Shown here piece after piece: positions 25,438-38,235 of a stretch of DNA of 64,000 bases (positions are counted from its first letter, which is position 1; every line of letters starts with the position of its first letter). Under the pieces are notes generated by a model, which had not been told where the DNA came from, searched no databases, and saw only the letters and a program-made list of their open reading frames with translations. This DNA is from Cucumis sativus (lineage: Eukaryota; Streptophyta; Magnoliopsida; Cucurbitales; Cucurbitaceae): the NCBI RefSeq assembly GCF_000004075.3, contig NC_026659.2, positions 21,532,272 to 21,596,271 on the forward strand, written 5' to 3'. A program made the translations under genes and the position numbers.

Positions 25438-28400
25438 TCACGAAGGCTCGTTGAGTTGGATTCCCCTTTCGTTTACTTCTTGCAGAACAGCACTTGTATC
25501 TCCTCTAGTTCTACATATGTTGTAATATGATTTCCACAGCTGAACAGAGAACGGGTAAACAGATAAAGCTCGTTTGTGAAACCTCTCAGTTATGGCTTCA
25601 AGACCTTTAACGTTGGCCAGAATATTAGCAGCTTCTACCCAAATGAACTCTGGTGGTATTGGGACAGAACTAAAAATTGCAATGATCAAATTCGAGCAGG
25701 CCCAGAAAATAAGGCTGGGAGAGGCAGCTTGGGAAGAGTAGTTGTCGTCGTTGCATAATTGCTTACAGACAGAAAGTACCAACTGGTAATTAGAAGGCAA
25801 AATCTCTAAGATAGTTTCCACGAAATCCACCAATTCCTTTGGTTTGTTAAATTTTTGAGGTAAAAGAGATGGCCCATACCAAACTTCAAGAATACAGTTC
25901 ACTAGTGAAACATCCGGAGAAATTGGAGACAGCATGTTACTGACAAGAAGTCGAACTCTTGGCTTCCTGATATCCTTGATGAATCTTCTGGACAAGGGTT
26001 CGGGAACTGGGAAAGCCCGAGCATCGTTGAGATAACCCTCTAAGATGCTTCTTATTCCACCAACAGAGGCAGCCTCATTCAACAAAGACTCGTCGGTAAG
26101 CAAAAACATAGCATATTCTCTCATACAATATCTAAAAGTTTCAGAACTAGCAGCCCTCAGAGCATTTTCGAAGGCCAAACGTGCTTCTAATTGATCATTC
26201 AGTAGTAATTTGTGAACTGAATGATTAAGATACCAAAACACCACATCCACCTCATTGGGACTGCAATCTAATGCACGTACAATTGATCCTGAAGCATGAT
26301 CTAGCAGGTGCAAGGAGTCGCAGTCACTATTAACTGGTGTTCTAGTTTTAGAACAATCCATCTTTGAAGTAGAGTCAAACCGACGGGCCATTAGTTCTTC
26401 AGTACATTTGATCCTCCCATTCCGAAGTAAATATTCAGCATATTGATTCCAGATGCACTGAACTCCAGGTACTTCTTTTGGCCAGTACCTGATTACTTTT
26501 TCAAAAGCCATAACAGTTGCATCCCCAAAATCATGTTTCCTTGCCCGTATATCAAGCAAAAGAAGTTCTGGGCAAGATGGATAAAGTTTAACGTACTTAT
26601 CCAACAAGTTCCTACTGAATTCTATATCCTCAAATGCCATCAAGCACCTTATATGATTGACAGCAAACATTTGAATGGATTTTTGGTAGCATTTACTATC
26701 AAGTGATTCATTGTTCAAGCATGAATCGACAAAATCTACTGCTTTCTTGACCACCCTAGAAGCCCTTAGCTTCTCACCATTTGTCAAATGAACAGCAGGC
26801 CATTCAATCTCGATCAGTTCTTTCTCACATTCAAGCTGCTGCACTATAGCATGAGGCAGTTTCCTGTAAAGAACTAAATACACAACAGAAACCCAGAAAA
26901 TACATTTGTCAGATATATTTAAGCATGTGAGCATATCAGAATGCGTAAAAGAATAAGGCTCATCAGAATCCATAGCAACTTGAAGAAGTCCAAAAATCCT
27001 CTGAATAGCCTTCTCGACATTCCCAGACATACACAAACAATTTGTCATCTGTAAAATCAGGTCCAAGATATGGGCACTAGCATATTTCCCATCCAAGTTA
27101 TGAGTAAATATATTGTGGCAAAGTGCAGAAATTGCAGAATCATATGCAGCCAATCGAGCATCAAGATTCATGCGGCTGTTAATGTACATGAGCCAAAGTT
27201 CATAAGATTGCCCATTATGCTTGACCTGAACAACAAGAACAAAGGATTTCCACACAATGTTTGATTAAGCGAGTGAGAATAAAAATGGACAGAAGTGCCC
27301 ACCAAAGACCAACACTGAATCATAAAGGTGATACGAGTACAAGGAGAAAGTTTTTTAAAAGGAAAAGAACTAGACAGGACCCAAAGACCATACATCAGCT
27401 GGAATAAAATGTTCTCAGAGATCACTAGTAGTTCTGGTTCATAACATACCACTTAGCAAAGTAGATGAACTCTTCTGGCCCATTGTCTAAAATCTTTTAT
27501 ACTTCTAATTTCTTCTTTTTAGAGATTTTTATTTTTTATTTTTTATTTTAAAAAAATACAAAACAAAACAAAACAGATGAAGAAGAAGAAGCTTTCTAGA
27601 GATTTTTCATTAACATTCTAGTAAACATCTGGTTTCTCTTTCTCCCTTGTTAAGCAATGACAGCTTTTTTGTAACTTCAATGTTACTTCAAAGATGGACT
27701 GTTTTCAAAATACTAGAAACTTTATTGTAGTTTCAACATTGTAGTGGTATATCACCAAGTAGATGAAAAAACATATTATGTTTTAGTCCTCGCTTTATAA
27801 AGTTGATACAACCAAAAAATAACTTGGATTGACAGTCAGCATCACCAAAATGCTAAAGTGTTTACTAAATGTTGATAAAAGCAAAAATCTTCGATATCGC
27901 AAATCTTGTTTCATCTTTCTACTATATATATTCTAATACATAGATTTAATTAACATCTTTAAAAACGTTTTTGCAGTACTTTTCTACATCCAGATTATAT
28001 TACGCAGCAGAGCAGGAACAAATATAATAATGCATACCGCATAAGAGAACATGTCATCCTTCCCTCCAGTTGTAGTATAGCTATAGAATATTAGAAGGTA
28101 AACAGCCCAGAGAGCTATAGATTTTGGATTGTTCTCTACAGCACGTGACAGTACAGGAAGAGCCTGCAAGACAAATATTTCCAATTGTATTGCAACATGG
28201 TTCACACAAGCAAGAAGCAACAGAAGAATGAATAACAAAAAAAACGTACCTTTTTCATGCCCTCTCGACTGTTCATTTCCTGATTAATAATAATTAGAGC
28301 TGTTTCCAGAGCTAGGTTCTCATCACCCTGTTTCAGCTGACTCTACTTTGTAAGAAGTTGCCACAATGAGATCATGGATCAAACAACAGAAAGATGGTTA

Positions 28401-31400
28401 ATGTTCTTTTTTCAGAATCAGTGACAGCAAACTTTATAGCAGTTGCAAGAAAAGTCAGTGTAAGTGAGATCATGGACCAAACAACCGGAAGATGTTAAGG
28501 ATCAGTTATCAGTAATATGTAATAGAAACCTTCAAAGACCAGAATCATAACGTCACAAAAACTAAAAAAGGATAATTTTATCTTCATGTAAAAAAGAAAA
28601 GGGGAAAAAAAGAGGTAACATCAAGCACAAGCATAAAAAATAAAAGGCAACATCTTCATATAATAACAATATGCAAAAAGGAGAAATGAAATACTCCTGT
28701 GCAGACTACATACATGCGTGTGTGTGCAAAAAGGAGGGGAAGAAAATACGATATTTCTCAGGTTAAAATACTCAAATTAAATGCCATGATTTGAGCAAGG
28801 GAAGAGTACCCTGTTTCCCAAAATCAGACAGTTCAGATATGATGGCGCAGTTTTAAATTACACCAAGAAAAGAATTATAATAATTTAGGCAAAACTCCAT
28901 TCAGAATGAAGTTTAATTGAAGAAAGTGGCAATGATCAAGTACTGTGATCACAGCATGCTAAGAGAGTTAAATAGATATTTCTGATCCAAAAACAATAAA
29001 AAGATATGCAGCCATGCATGACAGAGAAGGAAGAGAGAGATAAAGGAACTCAAATACAAATTAGTTCAACACAGCCATCGTGTGCCGCATGTCAAGAGGA
29101 AAAGAACAGGAAAAAAAATGTTAAGCTGCAGACTGAACCAAGGGCATATATAAGGAGTAATAAACAAACCAATACAGAGCCTCCCCTCTGAAAGTATGAT
29201 GATGGTCTATTCCAACTTCCCTTGGCCTCTATACGAGCATCATGTAAAAATAACCCATCAGCAGAAGCATCCTTTTGGAGCAAATTTGGTAACGTCAAAG
29301 AAATACTAAAAAAGCTTTGCCAGCATTGACTACTTCTCTGAGCTAAAACATGGCCATATGAACGTGAATCGGCTTTTAGAATATCTATGCCAACCAGGTA
29401 AGTTGGAGGAGTCATTTGATCTTCATTCTTGAAGACTTTTGTTTCATCTGAAGAAAATGATAGTCCATCGCAAGAATTTGAAAAAGATGCAGATGAAAAG
29501 TCTACAGAATTTGAACCATCTAATTAAAAGATCATCAGAATCATCATACCAGAAGAGTTGATGTGGCCATGCTGACACTGGCTTCTATTGGCAAAAGAGA
29601 AGTCCTTCATGTGTTGCCAAGGACATTCATCATTGTTGCATTTTCCACGGAGTTCATACATGCAAAGTGGCCACGATGGATCAATTGCTAGATCGTCAGT
29701 ATAAGAGCCATCACTCTGTAACATGGGTCTGGCAATCTCATGGACAGAGTTCTCTTTTAATTTTCTCCAGTGGATTTGATCCACTTCCAAAGAATCACCG
29801 TCTTCAGGGAAACCAAGATTAGAGAGACTCCCATGAGTTCTAGTGAGTAAGACTTCTATACTAACTGAGGATATGACCTTCATGTGTTGCAGAACACTGT
29901 TCATAGTCAATGGTGTAAAACTATTAGTAGTTTTGGAGCAAGATCCTTCTCTACTGAATGGTTCATTGTCATCAGAGTCTGTTAAATCCGGAGCCTCTGA
30001 TGGCAAGTTTTCAAAATGATAACGACCATGGATCTCATCTGGGGTTTTGCATCTGTCTGTGCCTGCATAAGGAAGTAAATATTCTAAGCAAAATCCTCAG
30101 TATTTCACTAAATCATTTTTAACCATAATTCACACTCAACCAACCTGAGAAAACTGCCATCTGAACCACAGCTTAAGAGTAAAAAAGGCTCAAAATATTT
30201 ATATTATTTTGAAATGAGAAAAAAATGATCAATATCATAATCAGCAAGAGACTAAATCTTGAACTGATAAACTCAAAAACAACCAAGTTATGGCTTATCT
30301 CTTTAATCCATGATTCCCTATGCATAACTTTAAGGTTTGATTCATTTTATGGCAATATGTGCAGGTAATGGAGGTTTAAGTTAACAGAGCATCCACAATC
30401 AGCAGTTTGAAATGACGCTCGATGCTAAGAGAAAAAAACTGAAGCATTATGCACTGAGGTTTCATGAGTAGATACCAAAGGCCAAAATCATTTGCAAATT
30501 CCCTCTTAGAAATGTGGGAAAAGTATTTGCAAGGCAATGGTGCCAAGACAAAGAGGGCTATGAATAATTTTCCAACCAGAAACTACCTACTCTGTCAGAT
30601 TATGTTCATTGATATGTATTCTTCTTAGTTAAACTGATGGTGTAGGAAGGGAGAGAAGAGGCAATTTTTTCCAAAAACAAAATCAAAAGAAGAGAACAAT
30701 ACTCAAGAAGTGGTCCTCGAATTCCTTTCCAGCCAAATATTCCACAACAATGCCCTAACAACACAATTCCACAAAATACTAGCACTTTTAGGCCCCTTTC
30801 ACCCTAAGCTTTAAAGAGCTAGGAATACACTCAAAGAACGATATGAAAAAAAAATAGACTCAAAGACTTCAAGTTGACAAGCTCTTATCTCTATTAATTT
30901 TTTACTCAGAATTAGACTCAGCCGTTAGAATTTAAATTCACAAAAGTTTCCTTCGGACATGAGCAAAAGAATAAATGGCCCCAATTTAAATCTAAAGTAT
31001 ATTTCCACACATTGCCATATTTTTCAATTCAAAGAGACCTCCAGAACCGGCCTTCATGAAAAGGACTGAGGTAATGATAAATTTTAGGTAAAAGATGTTT
31101 ACCTAAAATAACATGAATAACATGGGAACAGTAGAAAAGGTATCTTTAAAAGCCACTTCAAACATGCCTGCAAGATCACATATGATGAAGCATAAGTCTC
31201 ATTCCTGAAGATAAAGTTACCTCCAAAACCAAACTGTTGATCTCCCTTTCCTGATAGTAAGGCACTCTCATTCTTCTTACTTATGAGGTCGACGTCACTT
31301 CCAACTGCTAGATCTACTGTAAGTTCTGTATTATTTTGCTGAGTTATGTCATCCCTAGCATCATTCTCAGTCCCCTGTTCGACTGAAGTTTGAAGGTTAT

Positions 31401-34400
31401 TGCATGGATTGCAAGCCTTTGACAAATTTCTTGTTCCTAGACGTGCAAATAGTTCAGACCTTAATTTTGCTTCAAGGCGCAAAGAATCCTCAATATTATT
31501 GTCGCAGTGGTTGTTCTTCGACGTATTATATGCCTCCATTTGATCATTTTCAAAGTGTTTCTTTCTCATGTAGCATTCATTATAGGAATCAATCATTTCA
31601 TGGTCAGATGGAAATGACTCTTCATCTCCATCCATTGAAACGTTTGGATCAACAGAAGGAGAGAAAATTCTATCTGCAATATTATTGCCCTTAAAAGGCA
31701 ATGGATCCAATGTATTACCACCTAGGTCAGAGCAGGATCCAGGTTCAGACCCCAAACTTTGTCCATTCTCATGGAGATTGGAAGTATTTATGGCACCAGC
31801 ATTTTCAAGTTGCATATTTAAATCATTATGTAGCCGAGTAGAACTGTTATATTCAGAATGCTTCTGATACAAAGGAGAAGCTATATTAGCATGTCCAGAC
31901 ATACTATTTAAGTGATCCACGTCAATTATCATGTCTTCTTGCTGTCTTGAAGAACTAACTGAACCAGGATTATTCATGCAAAAAGAGTGAAAATGAACTG
32001 AAAATAATTCTCTCTTGTGATAAAGTTCAACACATCTAGAATTAGCCTCAATCAAAGCCCTTTGAGCTCTAGAATAAATTTTGAAAGCATTTCTTTCTTC
32101 AATTTCACATTGGCGCCTGCAATCTTGTGCTTCTTCTAGATCCTTGTCTAGTGACTCCTCAATTTCAAACAATGATTGGAGATCAAAATTGCCAAAATCC
32201 AAGCAACTTGATGGATTACCAAAAGCAGTCCCAGAAGTTTTACTGTTGATCAATGACTGCGATGATAATAAATCCAGAGGAAATCCATGTTATAAAAACA
32301 GAGCGAGAACAAAAAACCAAAAATGAACAGTTGAGCTTGAAGATAAACCTTAAAGAAATTACTGCATGGCTCTGGTGTCTTGACATTGGATGCTGATTGA
32401 GGAGGTGTTCTTTCAAAAAATTTTGCAGTTGAAGCAGATGGCTGAAGGCCATCACTCTGACGGTGAAACTCAACATTATCCTGTTGAGACAAATATTCAA
32501 ATTATGCTTCAAGGAGAGAGAAGGAAAAACTGTGTATAATAAACGGTAACATAATTTTGAAGAGAAATCCATTTATGTATACAAATACTTTATTATTTCC
32601 TAAATATGCAAGAAATCCTGATCATCCACTGTTAATAATACAGATATGAGATATGGTTCAATTAACTTCACCATGAACTTAACGATTTTAGGAAAAACCA
32701 CAAACAATATCGTCAAACATAAGATAGTGGAAATTCATCAAAGGTTTAATGAAGCAACTTTTCTAGATTTTCTGAGAAGTATAGTTAATTTCAGATACTT
32801 GATAAAAAAAGACATCAATGAGAAAAGACATCATGCCGCATATACAATTATTGACTTACAAACTGAGATTGGACATTGGATGCGACATTTGGTAGAGCTG
32901 TAGCTTGATCTAAGACAACAAGAGGGTGAGGATCCACCTGATTGCCAATAAAGTCTGATTGATTGCCATTAGCAACAATGTCAGTATCTGCACAGCATTT
33001 TACATAACAAGTTAGGGCAGCACCTCATAAACAGTAAGATTGAACTAAACTGAAAATTTTAATTTTCTATTCAGTATGAACAAACTATTCACCATCCTGT
33101 ACTTTGCCAAGGTCAATGCCAAGTGAAGGTGAAGCAGCCACATGCTTGATATCTTCCTTACTCTGCTTCAACACACTGGACTCTTCTCTACTCAAGGATT
33201 TCCCCTTCTGGTTATAAGAGCCCTTAATGTTCTGTGTCTCTTCTCCAGGCTCCTGAGGCCAAATAAATTTTGCAGCAATCAATGAACGAAGTTGTTGCCC
33301 ATTCAAACTCAGCTTGGAAGAATAAGACCCGCTGGTTTTCATGCGCTTCGCATTTAGATCCTTAGGCCCTAGTGGAGGAAACTGCGAGATAGTAGCATTC
33401 CCCTTCCTACCCAAATCAGATTTTGAATTTGTGACAATATAATCCTGGTTTGTAACTAAAACCCTCTCCTTGTTCTGTTGGGCAGACTTGAGCTTCAATT
33501 TGCTTTCACGAATGGCTATCTGCTGCCGCAAATCCTGCAGCTTGCTAGTGTTTACGTTCATTCCTTGATCATTTCCACGCCCTTGGCTCTGTAGGTTCCC
33601 ACTGAAAGCTCTGATTTTAGATCCTTGTTCAGCAAATGAGGGCCCAGCAGCACCTTTGGAATATGCTTTGTGATTCTTGGTCATTGAAGGGATAAACGCT
33701 TGACTCAAAGGCAGTTTGTTTACCACAACTTTGTTCCTTGTCATACTCCGTAACTTGTTTGATCTATCAAGTATTGAAGTTGGAGGCTTAAAATGCCTAA
33801 CAGCATCACTATGAGATTTTGAAGTTCTCACTTTACTACATTCCTCCAATTCACTGCCACTGTCATCGGAGAAGCTAATCACAAGATTAGAATTGGCCTT
33901 TCTGGAAGCAACCCAAGGAGTACTAGCTTTGTTTACAATTTGAGCATTATCACGTATCTTCTGAGACATAGTTGATATGGATGTTCTTGTGCAAACATCA
34001 GCAGAAGCTGAAAATTTATTTCCAGAAACAGCTCACTGTGTCAGTGGCAGATATTGGTCATCATAAAGTACTTTTAATATAAAACCACCATAAAGCTTAG
34101 TGCACAGATAGATTCATTCATAAGACCAATAATTTGAGAATCCCGTCATCCAGAAAAATGGGAAATATTCAAGCACTGAAACCTAAAATGCAAACATCAC
34201 AGCTAGAAAGAACCCCAGCTAGTATCCACATCTTTTAGATCCTTAAAGAAAAGAAATGTGTGAACACTTCAACTTTAGTAAAGATGAAAAGTATTTCTCC
34301 ATAGTAAACCTAAATCCATGTAAACTGCCACACGAAAGAAAGCCGTAGGTGTCCAATATCCTTAGTTTAAAATATGCATATACACTAAATCCAACGTATT

Positions 34401-35338
34401 TTATACTGCAGATATACCAAAAGCTTCATAACCAAAATAGCTTTCAAAACAACTTTTTATACTGTTGCAGAATTCAAAGTGAAAGGATGGAGTTAATAAA
34501 CTAATAGACAATGCCTTAAAAAACCAGAATCGTTCATAAGAGGCAATACTTACCAGTCTTGATCCCTGGATTACATTTATTCTTAGGAGGAAGAATGGAT
34601 GATATGCGTGACGCAATCGAAGCAGGCACAGTAGAACAAACAGGATGTACCTGAGAAGTAAAAATCCCTCATGAGCCATATAAAACAGAAATACAAAAAT
34701 TATACCACGAATAGAAAAGATAACCAATCCATTAACGATACTACAAAAAATGCTAATCCTTGACCGATCCGAATATAAAGAATGAAAACAAATTCACAAG
34801 TCCAAAGTGTTCTTAAACATAATCATAACTAAAAACACAAGAGTTCACAAGTCAGAACTAAAACTTTCAACCCTACGGCATAAAGATAAACCGTTTGAAC
34901 TTCAAATACAGCAGTCCCTCTATTCTCACCTCGACAACATAAACAACTATTAATTAAAAGATAAACAGAGACCTAGAACTTTGATTAGTAGAATAGTGTA
35001 TGAAGCAAGCTATAGGAAGCCTTCAATTCCAAGAAAAACAGAGGAAGCAAGAAAATGGTAAGGGATGAACAATCATTTTCAGCATCGGAGAAGACGAAAA
35101 CGAAGAGGAATGGGATGCAGATTATAGAGAAAAACAAAAAGAAAAGGGAATGAGAAGAAAGTACGTCGTGTGTTTGTGTATCGTTGTCGGAAGAAGATAC
35201 TTCGCCTTCTTCTTTGCCATCGGAGGCTTTGATTTTGGTAGGTTTTGAATTGGAGGGCATAGATTTGAGGGTGAGCTCATCGGAGTCCTTCTCCTTCTCC
35301 TTCTCCTTCTCCTTCTCCTTCTCCTTCTCCTTCTCCAT
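25438..35338 (-). CDS. ZFC3H1-like zinc-finger and HAT/TPR-repeat protein
   Basis: Eleven exons keep a single frame: 35338-35165, 34650-34554, 34007-33093, 32987-32860, 32480-32349, 32256-31221, 30062-29550, 29447-29170, 28327-28250, 28163-28038 and 27225-25438. They total 1755 codons including stop (1754 residues). The N-terminus is a Lys-Glu repeat, then Ser/acidic low-complexity sequence. Coiled-coil-like sequence occurs in exons 3 and 6 (LRQQIAIRESKLKLKSAQQ; EEAQDCRRQCEIEERNAFKI). A C-x7-C-x4-C-x3-H zinc finger (CMYELRGKCNNDECPWQH) lies near residues 961-978 and matches the putative zinc-finger domain of human ZFC3H1 and its plant relative. The C-terminal 700 residues are helical HAT/TPR-like repeats (ALWAVYLLIF, YELWLMYINSR, QLWKSYYNICRTRGD). 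In animals ZFC3H1 links poly(A) RNA to the nuclear exosome; a similar role here is inference. The exon 6/7 junction is the least certain. Confidence 0.88.
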
Positions 35339-35341
35339 CTC
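35285..35341 (-). repeat. Coding hexanucleotide microsatellite (Lys-Glu)n
   Basis: The + strand shows about nine copies of CTCCTT, broken only at the ATG. On the coding strand this is GAGAAG, giving MEKEKEKEKEKEKEKEKD at the N-terminus of the ZFC3H1-like protein. Such perfect runs are prone to length change, which here would stay in frame. Confidence 0.93.
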
Positions 35342-35624
35342 CTTCTCCCCGCTCAGTGAAGAGGGAGATTGAAGAAGCGGTTTAAGGGAAACGGAAGTTT
35401 GAGGAAGAAGGTGGGATGAATTTGGGGGTGTTTGGACACGGGAATAGAGAATGGACAGACCGAAGTGAGGATTGATTTTTTACGTGAAATTACATCCGTG
35501 TCCTTGGTTAACTATTAAATTACGTCATTCCCACTGTCACAAAGCTGTCTGCCCTTCTCATTATCCCAATCAATGGAAGGATGTGTTTCCTTTTTCCAAA
35601 GGCATATTTATGGTAGACAAGAAC

Positions 35625-35650
35625 ACAAACCGACAAACCGACAAACCGAC
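35625..35650. repeat. 8-bp tandem repeat (ACAAACCG)3
   Basis: Three perfect copies of ACAAACCG followed by a partial unit, in the upstream flank of the ZFC3H1-like gene. Confidence 0.9.
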
Positions 35651-35689
35651 TTCAAATCTTTGGGTGCGTTTGGTGGAGAAAAAGAGTTA

Positions 35690-35905
35690 TGGCGATAAGT
35701 ATTATGATCATATGTATTTAAAAATAAGTTTATTATTGGCAGTCTTACGATAATATGTGTTTGGAAAGAAAATTATAAATAATAGTATGTGTTTAAGAAA
35801 ATGATTATAATAGATAGTGTTATGATAACATTTGTTTGAATAATGGATTATAAGAATAGTGTTATGATAATATGCGTTTGGAGAAATTATTATGATTGGG
35901 GTGTT
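35690..35905. repeat. Degenerate minisatellite-like tract
   Basis: A unit resembling GTTATGATAATATGTGTTTG followed by GA(G)AAATTATTATA recurs about four times with a spacing of roughly 55-60 bp (near 35740, 35780, 35820 and 35860). Copies differ from one another. There is no coding potential. Confidence 0.6.
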
Positions 35906-36219
35906 ATTATAATAAAGATTACATAACAAATAAGAAAAAATCTATATAAAATAATCATTATGAATATATGTAATATAATAAATCATATTATCTTTTGTAA
36001 ATATGTTTTGCAATATTTTTCTTACATACTCCATTTATTTCATAATTTGATTTATAAATTGTTAGGTTGTGGTCGATTTTTTTTTTTTCATTTATAGTGT
36101 CGTTCATATCTAGTGCATAAATTTGTTAGAGCATGCAAATATAAATTTGAAGCTAAACGAAATTGGGAAGATTTGGTTTACTATAAATTTTTGTTCACTT
36201 AACATCCGAATAACAATAC

Positions 36220-38155
36220 TGTTGGAATTTTTTGTCCTAAAACTCGTAGTTTGTAAATCATATTCTGTTCAATAAAGTTGTTATTGAGAAATTAAATATT
36301 ATAATCTTAAATCCAATCAATCAAGTTCCAAGGCTATTTTTGAATAAACTTGAACTTTATGTGTAAACATAAACGTGGATCAAGTTCGAGTATATAGCAT
36401 AAATAGTTTATAGTATATGAAATAAAGGTTAGGCGCCTTATTTAGAGAAACTATGGATGCGGCCCACTTTGTAGTACAAACGAAGTGATCCTAATCGTTC
36501 ATGTAGAGACATGAAAGTGGGGGCATCCTATGTAAAATGTTTACATAAGACTGAATCATGAATTAGTCTTTTTTACGTTATAACATCGTTTACTGTTTAA
36601 AACTGACTATCTCAATTATTGATGACCTAGGTAACTTAGTCTTAATCCTGAGTTAACTATGAACTCCTGTTCACACGAGATTATCCTTAGATCTGCATAG
36701 GTGAGGGCAACTCATCAGCGTTGGCCCAATAAGCCTCCCATTTCAGGGGTAAGATCAGGTCCAGCTGGGAACATAGGGTACAAGATGGAATTCACTCCTA
36801 CCCGCTTTAGGGTTAGTAGATAGGTTGTTCTCTTAAGCACTGAATCCAAGTCTTGAACAAGGGGCCCCACCCTCTCATTGGCCCGAGAGGGATTAAGTTT
36901 ATAAGTTGAACCTTAAACCAATTGTTCAATAGTGGATTAGTGAGACTTAAGGAGCAAAATGTAATCTTGGGGGTAAAACGGTATTTTGACCCAGCCAAGG
37001 TTACGAGCAACCTGTGAAGGATTAACTTACTGATTATGGTTTTATCAAATGGACACAAATATATCTATAGTGAGGGGAGTGCAACTACGGGACTTTAGTG
37101 GAATGACCTGTTAGTTAACGAATGTTGATTAACTCGGTTTAAAAGAGTTTAGCTAGTTAATCTTGAATCGTTGGAGCACATGATCTATAGATCCATTAGG
37201 TTCCTCTGCTAGCTCATATGGATTAAACTTAGAACAGTGTGATGAAATAAGTCGAATTGTTCGAATTGGGAGAAGAAAGGGAAACCGACAAATATAGTGA
37301 TATAGTCGTCGGAATTCTAATTAGAAATAGAGTTTTATGTTTTACATACTATAAGTATGAATGCGGATTCATACTAAGAAGCTCGGAATTGATAGAATTG
37401 GTCAAAAATAGTAAAAAGTCAAAATGTTGACTTTTGACTTTGAAAAGTCAAACTTTGACTGGCCTTATATTCAAATGTGATTTGAATTTTGGAAAAATGA
37501 ATGCGGATTCATGCTCGGGAGGTTGGAATTAGTCAAGACGGACAAAATGGTAAAAAGTAAAAAATATTGACTTTTGACTAAGAAAAGTCAAAGTTTAACT
37601 TTTGACTAGAAATATCTAATGACCATTTTATCCTTGGACTAAGTTAGTGGGAAAATCCAACATTTTGTTGGATAATCCCACTAACTCTTAGTGGGATATG
37701 TGGCTATATGAGATATAGACACCTAGCCCACTAAGTTCCACTAATTGTTAGTGGAACATTAGGTGTTGAGATTTGGCAAATGAATTGCATGCATTTTTGC
37801 ATGTAATTAGGTTATAAATAGAGGTGTTTCAAATATTGAAAAAACTTTTGCCTCTTTTATCATTTTCATCATCTCAACAAAAGAAAAAAAAAACCTTCCA
37901 ATCCCATTTTATCTCCATTACTTTTTACACCAAAATTGGGTCCCACAACCCGGTTCTTTGTCTAGAGGATAGCAGTTGAGTACTAGTGGTGGTCTCGGTT
38001 AGAATTGGTAAGAAGATATCAAACCTTTTGAAAGCTTCAAATGTAATATTTCTTAAAACCCTAATTTGATTAGTTTATGGTTACATGTTAATTGTGGCAA
38101 TTAGGGTAGAAATTCGATTCTCTTTCCGCTGTGCATGACTTAGTTCTATCAAACA
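36220..38155 (+). mobile_element. Isolated LTR, about 1.9 kb, of an LTR retrotransposon
   Basis: The segment starts TGTTGGAATTTTTTGTCC and ends about TCTATCAAACA. A TATAAATA box at 37813-37820 is followed by a transcribed-type leader, so the LTR reads on the + strand. No second copy, primer binding site or coding domain lies next to it in the window, so it is a solo or truncated LTR. The flanking five bases (AATAC and CATAT) do not match, so at least one end may be eroded or misplaced. The family is probably copia-like judging from TGTTGG..., but no protein confirms that. It contains a duplicated enhancer-like block, listed separately. Confidence 0.65.
37357..37610 (+). promoter_or_regulatory. 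Tandem duplicated W-box cluster in LTR upstream region
   Basis: Two imperfect copies of about 140 and 115 bp begin with ATGAATGCGGATTCAT (37357 and 37497). The first has six TTGAC(C/T) cores on either strand at 37400, 37417, 37427, 37434, 37446 and 37455. The second has five, at 37531, 37567, 37574, 37586 and 37602. TTGACY is the WRKY-factor binding core (W box). The block lies 200-450 bp upstream of the LTR TATA box, where a U3 enhancer is expected. Confidence 0.7.
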
Positions 38156-38235
38156 CATATGAAAAGATCGAAAAACAGTAAACAATACATATGAAGCAGT
38201 AGACACAAAAGACAAACAAAGATATCAAAAAGCAC

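Noticed and set aside
29524-29550. In-frame TAA after the zinc-finger exon, suggesting a broken ZFC3H1-like gene
   Set aside because: A normal 102-nt GT-AG intron (29549-29448) removes it and restores the conserved frame, and the total over eleven exons is exactly divisible by three.
35184-35372. Ser-Phe repeat frame on the + strand
   Set aside because: It is the complement of the Lys-Glu coding microsatellite of the ZFC3H1-like gene.
36813-37058. 81-codon minus-strand frame inside the isolated LTR
   Set aside because: It has no family resemblance and lies within the LTR, where coding sequence is not expected.
36215-38190. CAATAC upstream of the LTR and again at about 38182, as a target duplication
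   Set aside because: The second copy lies about 27 bp past the plausible LTR end rather than directly at it, so it does not qualify.
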